A DNA stretch of 64,000 nucleotides, taken from Fulvia fulva (taxonomy: Eukaryota > Ascomycota > Dothideomycetes > Mycosphaerellales > Mycosphaerellaceae). Within the stretch, counting starts at the first letter, position 1; each line of letters opens with the position of its first letter. Position numbers and translations under genes: made by a program. Below, one piece after another: positions 56,172-64,000 of this stretch. Location of the stretch: positions 620,001 through 684,000 of the forward strand of contig NC_063018.1 of assembly GCF_020509005.1 (NCBI RefSeq), written 5' to 3'. The notes below the pieces were generated by a model. The model saw nothing but the letters and a program-made list of their open reading frames with translations. It searched no databases and was not told where the DNA came from.

Positions 56172-58433
56172 TTAGCTCCAGAAATTCCCACATCCATGCT
56201 CCTTGATATACTCCCCACCCTTCTCCAGAAACTCCTCTCTCGTAACAAAGCTTTGTCTGTTCTCAGTCTTGCCAGCCCACCTCGCCGCCCCCTTCCACGC
56301 GTCCAGGACAGGGTCCTTCGCTTTCCTGATACCAAGTTGTAGTTCTGCGGGTAGAACAGCCCTGAGTTCGGTCCGTAACCTCTCCTCGAAGCCTTGGAAT
56401 AGGCTGTAGCCGCCAGTGATGAAGACATCCTTGAGGATCGCATCGCGAGAGGCGTGGCTGGACAAGCGTTGCATCAGGATATCTTCCGCAATCTCGACGA
56501 TGCCAGCTTGATCGACCCCTGCGATGGATGGCTGGAAGACGACTTCCGGAACTCGAATGCGTTCCACGTTTAGGTGGAATTGTGCACTCTCCTTCGCGCT
56601 CTCCGGATCGAATGGGAAAGGTCCACGGCTGAAAGCATGAAGCAACGATTTCGTCCAATCCTTTTGTGCCTCCTGTGTACTCTGCTCCGTGAAGTCCGGA
56701 TCGTACTGCAGCAGCTGTTTCTCGATATTCTTCAATTGCCCACCTAGATCCTCTTCCTCGTCGTCTTCCTCATCGTCATTCTTACCAGCTTGGATTTCGC
56801 GGTAGATCATCCAATCCGCATCGTCCGCACCGAAGCCGTCATCGTCGTTGCCGCCGCGTCTTCGTTTCCGACCGTTCGGGTTGTCGGAGGCTAGGTTCGC
56901 GATATGCTTCATGCGCATTTGCGAGGCCTGCGATTTGCGATTGGAGAGGTCTGCCTTTAGTCGTTCACGTTCCTTCATCTTCTGGATGACTTCCTGCCGT
57001 GCTGCGCGCCGTTCGCCGACCCATTCCTCAAGATCTGCTTCCCGTCTGGCGTCGTCTTGTCGTTGGATCTCTGCTTGCCGCTCTTTCCCTGCTTCCTTTT
57101 CTGCTTTCGCACGTGCTCGTGCGTCGTGGTTGCTTTTCAGCAGACGCTGTTGGCGTTTCTGCTTTATGCCGTCCTCATCGAGCTCTTCATCAGGAACGCC
57201 AAGAAGCGGATATGACGGCGGCTCTTCTGCCTCTTCTTCCAGATCGCCAACATCCTTATTCCGCTGCTTCCTAATGCTCTTCTCCATTTCTTTTATCCTT
57301 CGATCAAGTTGCTGCTCATCCTTGAACTCTTCCTCATCCAGCAGGGCTCTGATCTCTTTCTTCGTTGTAGCTTCCGCAATCTGCTGCTGCAGCTGCTTGA
57401 AGTACTCTAGCTCCTGCTCCTTGCGTATGAGCTTCTCGAGTCTCATCTTCGCAGCTTGCTCTTGCAATCGCCGCCCACCCTCTCGCCTCTTCTCTTCTGC
57501 TATCCTCAGCTCTTCCTCCGTCTTCTGCACCACCTCTTTCTCCTGGAATGGCAATTGAACGACATGATCTCGGTCCTCCAGTCCTGTCCACTCCAGCATC
57601 TTGAGAGTATCACCATCATAGTCCTGACTGACGTAGCAATGACTCTTGACCAGATCCTCGATCTGCGTCTCATTGACCTTTCCCGTCGTCAATAGCCCAG
57701 GATACTTTGCTCTCAACAATCTCGCCAAGTACTCTGAGCACTGACTCCTGCCCCAATCCAGCCTCGTCGCATGGCTGATGAGCGGCTGCTTGTCGACCAC
57801 CGGTATCAGATGCGTACTCATGTTTGCACTGCTCACCACCAGCCCCGTCTTCCCTCCATTGTAATCATACGAGAACAACGAATCCACCCCATACGCCGCA
57901 GCTGGCACACCATAAAGCTCGAACAGTATCTCGCTCATCGTCTTCCTTGCATAACCCACATTCGCCAAAGGCTCCGTCATAACCACGGGCCTGTCTATCC
58001 GTTCCTGATCCTTTATCCCAAGTTTCATGAAAACATAATCCAAGCACCCCTCCATCACGTCCCAGTTGTTCACCACATTACTGCTCTGCGGCTCGTACAC
58101 ATTCTTCGCCTGGCCACGCGACGTTCCATCGAAGTAGAGTTCCGAGCCGATGAACATCAACTTGCGATTCAGTTTGCGATCTGTGTAGCGCGCCATCAAA
58201 GGCGGGAACTGGAGTCGTGGGAGGGCGTCGGTTTGCCAGCCGGCGCGGATGGTGGAGGAGCCATTGTCGATTACGATGGCGGTGTCGGGGAGGGTGGCGC
58301 GGTAGGCGGAGGTGTTGGTTGGGAGCTGGCCTTGGTAGGGTGGTTCGCTGACGGAGAAGAGCGTCTCTGGTGGTTCTTTGGGAGAATTGCGGCCGGAGTC
58401 TGGTGGGATGATGGGGACGGTGAAGTGAGGCAT
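56172..58433 (-). CDS. ARP5: actin-related protein Arp5, INO80 complex subunit
   Basis: A 753-residue intronless gene; ATG 58433 (MPHFTVPIIPP) is chosen over an ATG 69 bases upstream by composition. The actin fold begins TAIVIDNGSSTIRAGW (phosphate-loop strand) with PPLMARYTDRKLNRK and NWDVMEGCLDYVF. It is interrupted by a long charged coiled-coil insertion (about residues 330-600, with a KRRRGG basic cluster and an acidic run) typical of Arp5. It resumes with VFITGGYSLFQGFEERLRTELR and ends FLEKGGEYIKEHG. Arp5 with Ies6 couples the INO80 ATPase to nucleosome sliding in the nucleus. The insertion length is in the range of fungal Arp5. The gene looks intact. Confidence 0.93.
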   Translation of the reverse strand: MPHFTVPIIPPDSGRNSPKEPPETLFSVSEPPYQGQLPTNTSAYRATLPDTAIVIDNGSSTIRAGWQTDALPRLQFPPLMARYTDRKLNRKLMFIGSELYFDGTSRGQAKNVYEPQSSNVVNNWDVMEGCLDYVFMKLGIKDQERIDRPVVMTEPLANVGYARKTMSEILFELYGVPAAAYGVDSLFSYDYNGGKTGLVVSSANMSTHLIPVVDKQPLISHATRLDWGRSQCSEYLARLLRAKYPGLLTTGKVNETQIEDLVKSHCYVSQDYDGDTLKMLEWTGLEDRDHVVQLPFQEKEVVQKTEEELRIAEEKRREGGRRLQEQAAKMRLEKLIRKEQELEYFKQLQQQIAEATTKKEIRALLDEEEFKDEQQLDRRIKEMEKSIRKQRNKDVGDLEEEAEEPPSYPLLGVPDEELDEDGIKQKRQQRLLKSNHDARARAKAEKEAGKERQAEIQRQDDARREADLEEWVGERRAARQEVIQKMKERERLKADLSNRKSQASQMRMKHIANLASDNPNGRKRRRGGNDDDGFGADDADWMIYREIQAGKNDDEEDDEEEDLGGQLKNIEKQLLQYDPDFTEQSTQEAQKDWTKSLLHAFSRGPFPFDPESAKESAQFHLNVERIRVPEVVFQPSIAGVDQAGIVEIAEDILMQRLSSHASRDAILKDVFITGGYSLFQGFEERLRTELRAVLPAELQLGIRKAKDPVLDAWKGAARWAGKTENRQSFVTREEFLEKGGEYIKEHGCGNFWS

Positions 58434-59024
58434 TGTCGCGGGTGTCGCGGTGAGCTTATCGCATTGTCGTTCGTTTGATGAGGTGTGCCTTTCTCTCGCC
58501 AAGTGGTTGTCGTGTCGCTGGTGTATGCAAGTTGGTAGCTTCGTTATCGAGGTTCGAAGCTGGTCTGGGGAAGTTGCCCCATGCGCGACAGGGATGTCGC
58601 GGTATCACATGTTGCGAAACTCTATTCAACAGGAAGGTATGTCACGAGGGCGATGTGCTCTGTGCGCCTGTGTATTGCTGTGCATTCCGTTTCATCGAGG
58701 AAGAGATGCTCGACTTTATCGTTGGATTCACATTTTAAGTGCCGTCTATGTTCTATCATTCTGCTTTGACCCATGTACACATATTCATGTCTCATCCCAA
58801 ACGCCCCATAGACGGCACCTGTTTGCCAGACTCTGTGCCCATTCCTTGATGCATCATAACCATATGCATGTCATAATCCGATAATCCTTAGTTGCAACCA
58901 TCCAGAAACACCTCGCTTAAAAGCACACCCGATCCATGGTATCTTCGCCAGAAAATATCGATTACCATAATTAGCCGGTAAGCCCAAGCCCAAACGCCAA
59001 AACGAAATCCCTTCTTTGAAATGG
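58434..59024. other. spacer
   Basis: About 590 bases containing the ARP5 promoter and the 3' flank of the MFS gene. No credible ORF. Confidence 0.5.
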
Positions 59025-60891
59025 TTACACTACCCGCGATGCAAATGGTGTCCTCTCATCCGCACTGTTGTATCCACTGTCCGTGTCATGAATTTTGATA
59101 TGCACCACAGACGGGCGGTGTTCTCTCCCCTCGTCCGGCACAAAGCGGCAGGGAGCTACGCCACGAATGCGGTGCTGTGGTCCATCCTTGACTCTGTTGA
59201 CGAAGAAGGCCTGGATCGTGCCAACGACGGCGACCAAGGCGGATGCCCACCAAGCTATCGCGGTGAAGTCCATCTTCATGCCGATGCCGTATAGGTAGCC
59301 AGCAACTGGTGATGCAAGCATACGACTGGCTGCACCCACAGATGCTGCGAGTCCATTGATCTTCCCGAGACTGCCAGGCACTGCGGCCTCTTTGATCAGG
59401 ATGAGGAGCACGGGGTATGCCATGATCGAGAAGAGGTTGCGAACAGTGAGGCAAGCGTATATTGCTGGAAACACCATCTTGACTGGTACCCGTGCCAGAA
59501 ATGGGACAACGAAGTAGGCAAGTGGATGGCCGATAGCAGTGACGATGAAGAGCTTCCAGATGCCTAGCCAGTCCGCCATGGGCGGGAAGATGACGCCTTG
59601 TACGACCAAGGCAATGAGGCCGTTGAAGAACATGATGACGCCGACCTGCTGGATACTGAGACCTAGTCCACCAGCCAGTGACCCAGAGTCTGAAGCAGTC
59701 GCGGCGGCCACCAAGTTCTCAATATTGGCTGACGATGGCACGCGGTCGTCCTGGAAGAAAATCGGCTGGAGGGAGTCGTAAGTCATGCTGTGATAGGTGA
59801 AGATACCCAATGCAATGTTGAGCATAATGATACGCTTGTTGAAGACCTTGGGACCAGAACCGCTGCTGATGCTGGCTGGTCTGCTCGTGCCGTCTGGCTT
59901 AATGTCCCATTCCTCCACAATAGCCTCTTCGTCCACGGCATTGAAGGTGCCATAGCTCGCGTCCTCCAAATTGACGGCTGGGGTGTTCGAGCTGGCCTGA
60001 GCTGGCATGAGTGGCGTCTTTGCATTCGTATCTTCGAGATCTTGAGGGGTGCTCCAGGGTTGCATGTCTGGGTGCGTTTCTTCCAGAAACAAGTAGCCTG
60101 TCAAGACTGAGACTCCCATGAAGGCAGCGCAGATCAAGTTCGGGAGGAGGTATGGGAATCTGCCGAACAGCCCGTCCTTCGAAAACGTGTCTGGGAAGTT
60201 GTCGGCAGGACTGGCAAAGAAGCCTCCTATGCAAGGTCCAATCATGGTGCCAACTGACCACACGAAGGGCATGATAGCATATGCTTTGGCTGTGATGTCT
60301 GTTAGCATGTCCAAAAGCAGTGCCAAAGTGTGGTGACCTACGCTCGTGATCAGGGTTGATGACAAGTTCTCCAACCATAGTCTGTATCACACCTATATTC
60401 CCGTTAAGCGCTCCACCGAGGAAACGGCCAGCGAGTGCCATCCAGATATTCATCGAGAAGCCTACTACGAGGAGAGAGCTCAGAGTACCGATGCATCCTA
60501 GCAGCAGGACTGGCTTTCGCCCTAGCTTATCCGACAATGTTCCCCAGAAGACACCGGTCAGCGACTAGCAGCAGAAGTGTTAGCTATATCCAGAACGACG
60601 ACGAATTGTGCTGCGACTAACTTCCGTAAGACTGAAGGCCGAGATAAGCAACCCAGCATAGAAGGAGGCATTGCTCTTGTCGCCGACGTTGAAGTGCAGT
60701 ACGAACTTCCAGGCATATGGGAAGATGGATGTGATAGCGATTGGTTCGGCAAGTCGTACAAGTGCTATGGTCAAATATCAGCATCGACCGACGCCACCCG
60801 ATGAACGAGACCACGCACCAAGCAGAAACAGCTGTGTCGCCGGAAACTTGTTCGGATCCCGAGGAGTGAGTCTTGTGGATGTTAATGCCAT
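59025..60891 (-). CDS. major facilitator superfamily transporter
   Basis: Exons 60891-60819, 60764-60622, 60564-60342 and 60289-59025 with introns of 54, 57 and 52 bases give 567 residues. TM1 starts PATQLFLLALVRLAEPIA. The loop after TM2 carries the MFS signature GVFWGTLSDKLGRKP, and TM4-5 include GRFLGGALNGNIGV and PFVWSVGTMIGPCIGG. A long acidic central loop separates the two six-helix halves, and the C-terminal tail is basic and His-rich. The pattern matches fungal YCR023C/MfsB-type drug-proton antiporter relatives. The substrate is unknown. All splice sites fit consensus. Confidence 0.9.
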
Positions 60892-62267
60892 TCTTATGGG
60901 TAAAGCTCCGTTCTTACACCAGTCCAACCGCGAACACAACAACAAGAAGCCCTCAATGAAGGACGAAGTAAACTTTCCCACCGCTGCCCTGTTTTTGTTG
61001 CGCCGCTTGTGACCTTGAGGTGAAGCAAGACACGTTACACAAGGAAAGTGTGAACGAAGGCTGGGAAAGACCTGCAGGACTGATACTTGCAGTGCAGAAG
61101 AGGTGGGTCTCGATATGTGAGGAAGAGGCGCGAAGTCGAAGTGATCAGGCGGAAGAAAGACAGCAGATAAGTAGAAGATTCTCTAGCGTATGTGGAGAAG
61201 ATTGAACAAGACGGCAGGCCGAGAGCTCTTGGGAGGATCGGCAGCGGCTACCGGCGCTTCTGCGCAACGATTGCACTCCTCTTTCAATTGTTTCACGCTG
61301 CTGCTGTCACAACGCCTATGACATCTTCGCTGCTTGTGCTTGAATCGTCTTGATCTGTTTTCCCCAGAGTCGTGTCGTTGTTCGCGGCTTCCTTGGCTTT
61401 TTCGCCTATCGGCCTGTACATGACGCTAACGCCACTATTGCCCTGTCATTGGCCAAAACCCTTGCTTAAACACGCGGACTCGGGCGCTGTCCGTGCAGCC
61501 GGTACGTATCGTCGATTTAGCCTGCTGTGCCTGCAATTCATTCTGCACATCACTTTCGTAGTGCTGAACTCTGACTCTGGACATCAAGAAGCGAAGAGGT
61601 GGAAAGTAGTCGCGGCCGGGGACAAGCGGTGAGAAGTGTGTGGAACAGAGGGCAAAGAGATGGGAGCCGTTGAGGAAAGGATACGCGCATACAGCAGCTG
61701 ACCGCACAGAATTGTCCCTCTGGAGCCGCGGACCCATCGCCGAGAGCAAAGACGACTTGCCACGTTGATGTGCGTCTATGGCGGAGACTGGGATAGAGCA
61801 CTCGCGGACGTCGGTACAGCATGCTGTGGACCACAAGGTTGCCAAAATGGTCGTCTGCGACTCGTGGACTGAGGTCGAGGCTCAGGCCAAGACGCTTGCA
61901 CCTGCAGTGGGTTGTGCAGTAGTGCATGCAACGAGATGCCCTGCATTCTCCGCTGTCATGCGCCTCCCACGCACGCCTCGATGGCTCTATCTGCGGAGGT
62001 GACTTGCTTCGAGTTGCGGACTCCTCCACGGGGTCGACTTCACCTTGGTCTTGTCAGAAACGCACTTAGCCGCGAGCAATCCTACGACGGCCATGGTTAC
62101 TCAGCCTGTGCTATTGTTCGGCAGTATTCCCACGCTTTGAGGCCCACTTCGAAGCTTCAAGCAAATCCCTATCTGCCGCTTACATTCGCACGGGTAACCA
62201 CGCAAGATGCCACACAGCAGCCCGGAGCTTCTCAATAGCCATGAGAGACCGTTCTTGTTGCCGTCTC
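60892..62267. other. 1.4 kb gene-free stretch
   Basis: No supportable gene. It holds the MFS promoter at its left end. Confidence 0.5.
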
Positions 62268-62690
62268 CTATTGACTCCAGTACGTCTCCGATTCTCGCAG
62301 CAGGCGCTTCCACTCATCCACAAGCTCTCGATGACCATTGCTGAGCCGCTGTGCTTTACTGGTTGGGTTGCCGATCGCATTCTTCACGCCTTTCATCATC
62401 GGAGGAGGTATTTTCAGGGCTATATTACGCTCCATGGCGGCATCAGCCATCGCTTTGTCGAATTGGACTTCTGGGTTGAGCTTCCGGATCTTCTTCATGT
62501 AGTCTGGATACGTGATAGTCTGCAATTTACCAAGACCTTTGCTGAGCCTCAATTCTGGAGCTCGAGCTTGAGCTTCTTCTGGTGGCGGCGGCGGCGTCTT
62601 CGACGGCTCTGGTTTAGTCTTGGAGCCCTTAGCTTTGAGAAGTGCCACTGAGGTTGTGAAGCTACGGCTTCCTGCCAGGCGGAGACTCAT
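62268..62690 (-). CDS. small, probably mitochondrial protein
   Basis: A 140-residue intronless frame from ATG 62690; upstream codons of the same frame look non-coding. The N-terminus (MSLRLAGSRSFTTSVALLKAKG) is basic, Ser-rich and lacks acidic residues, a good mitochondrial presequence with an RSFTTS processing-type motif. A Pro-rich linker is followed by LRLSKGLGKLQTITYPDYMKKIRKLNPEVQ, KIPPPMMKG and a helical C-terminus (LVDEWKRLLRESETYW). It resembles small fungal mitochondrial proteins of unknown role, possibly ribosome-associated; that is a guess. Confidence 0.6.
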   Translation of the reverse strand: MSLRLAGSRSFTTSVALLKAKGSKTKPEPSKTPPPPPEEAQARAPELRLSKGLGKLQTITYPDYMKKIRKLNPEVQFDKAMADAAMERNIALKIPPPMMKGVKNAIGNPTSKAQRLSNGHRELVDEWKRLLRESETYWSQ

Positions 62691-64000
62691 GGTCAATGCT
62701 GATTTTAATGAGTAGGCCTGCTTCCGTGATCGACGATGATTGGAATAACAGTGTCGGATTCCGTGTTTGCAACCTTGACGTCTGAACACCGGAGCGCTTT
62801 CCCTGCCGGACACTTGTTGATATAGTCGTTCGGACAATCAGACAACAGATGAAAACCGGTGAGTGCGCATCGTGAAAGCCGACGTCTTTGGGTGGATACA
62901 ATATCCACACTCCCGCTTTCGCGTTGCATTGATGTGACAAGGATCGTGCTTACACAGCAGGTCTCGGCAAGGGATATCGAACAGCTGAAGAGACAGACTC
63001 TATTCAACTCCGATCGTAGTTCCACTATTTGACTGGCTTTGACAGGCTCCGGAGAGAAGCCCAACCGGCATTCATCATGTTGTTAAAACAGCCTGCCAGA
63101 TGCTCTAAAACCACGAGAGTGCTTTTTACGGTGTTGTTGCCGTGCCTTTGCCTTCTTTGGGCCACAGCAGGGATAAAAGCGGGTTACGATCGGACGTGAG
63201 AAGAGACTGGAATGTTGACGTTGCATATTGCTGTGGCCCCGACATCAGGCAATCTCGCGGCTGTCAGGACTATGCACAGGGAGCTCGAATGTGGCCCGTA
63301 ACCAACCTTCAACGAGTATCGACAACAGTCAGGTCATCCACGAGCAACAGTCATATTGTGCTCAGGGCCCAATGATCCAATTCGCTACACTGACCAGCTC
63401 CTAAGCACAGACACAAGCCTGCTGACCAGGATTGTAGCATGCGTTAGCGATACAGGCCCTGACTGGAAAGGTGCAGTGACAGGTCCCATCGACGGCAGTA
63501 GAGCAAGTGCCGTTGCATTTGGCTTGAGCCTGAAGGAACATCAGCTGAGCCTTGGTCGGAAGTAGGGCTTATTGTTATACCTCCGCTACTCTTTCTTCCA
63601 AGGCGGAGAGGGGCTTAGGTGACGTGTCTGTGGGTAAGGCCACTGCAAGTCCAAGGACTGCGAAGAGGGCAACGAAGTTCTTAAACAGCATGGTGTACTT
63701 CGATGAGGTGAATATGGTGTCAAGTGGTGGCTCGCAGCGGCCTGGTCGGCAACGTGGAATCTAGGAGGGGCAGTACGCCTACTATTTGTGCTACGCCGGC
63801 GTGGCACAGTCTTCGCTCATATTACCTCAAAGGATCGAAGCTGGCAAAGATTATCGAAAGTCAGTCTGTTGAGTATGTACCAATTTTACTGCATCTTGGT
63901 GTAGGTGTTCGGCATTGATCACTGCGCCGCAAACGTGCATGTGATCGCCAACAGAGGATGTGGGGTAGAGCTCCATCCATCAAGACCTTGATACTCCAGC
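62691..64000. other. gene-poor right end
   Basis: Short frames on both strands, none with motifs or a convincing splice pattern. It may contain the promoter of the small mitochondrial-type gene and part of a gene beyond the edge. Confidence 0.45.

Noticed and set aside
57771..58478. 235-codon open frame antisense to ARP5
   Set aside because: It overlaps well-supported ARP5 coding sequence, has no motifs, and is explained by codon bias of the opposite strand.

Overview
This 64 kb window is a piece of a filamentous ascomycete chromosome. The genes carry short spliceosomal introns (42-66 bases, GT-AG ends, CTAAC/CTGAC-like branch sites). The gene set is fungal: DBP2, an ARP5 subunit of INO80, the TFIIH subunit TFB2, a PRM10/ThrE-type membrane protein, a GDS1 winged-helix protein and an SFL1-like HSF factor. 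Several small F-box-like and BTB families look like lineage-specific expansions of the Mycosphaerellaceae type; that placement (Dothideomycetes) is inference.

Layout. 0-2 kb: a 54-base tandem repeat and a broken ORF. 1.8-4.2 kb: DBP2 with an unusually long 509-base intron. 5.5-7.2 kb: two tandem F-box-like paralogs. 7.3-9.0 kb: secreted GH27 alpha-galactosidase with a CBM35-like tail. 9.5-11.9 kb: PRM10-like transporter. 13.0-22.7 kb: a catabolic block with an aldehyde dehydrogenase, a cupin protein, a Zn2Cys6 regulator, a proline-racemase-family enzyme, an extended SDR, an FMN-dependent 2-hydroxyacid dehydrogenase and a DHDPS-family lyase. Four of these are broken: the regulator, racemase, FMN enzyme and lyase. 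The FMN enzyme carries a clean internal inversion of about 340 bases. Racemase, DHDPS-family deaminase and aldehyde dehydrogenase are the enzyme families of 4-hydroxyproline catabolism, so I read the block as a decaying hydroxyproline-type cluster.

22.9-31.9 kb: an F-box protein, the SFL1-like factor, a small membrane protein, a helical protein and the GDS1-like protein. 33.8-36.5 kb: a secreted acidic protein with a His-rich tail, then two related tail-anchored Cys-motif proteins whose upstream regions are also duplicated. 37-42.5 kb: a Cys-motif protein of unknown function and a large BTB protein. 43.3-47.6 kb: four more F-box-like paralogs. 48-64 kb: a Ser/Arg-rich protein, TFB2, a small unresolved gene, two tandem BTB proteins with Cys-rich tails, ARP5, an MFS transporter and a small, probably mitochondrial protein.

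Most core genes look intact. The novelty lies in the decayed catabolic block, the F-box-like family, the Cys-motif pair and the DBP2 intron. All splice sites were placed by eye from reading-frame continuity and consensus ends; no search or alignment was run.
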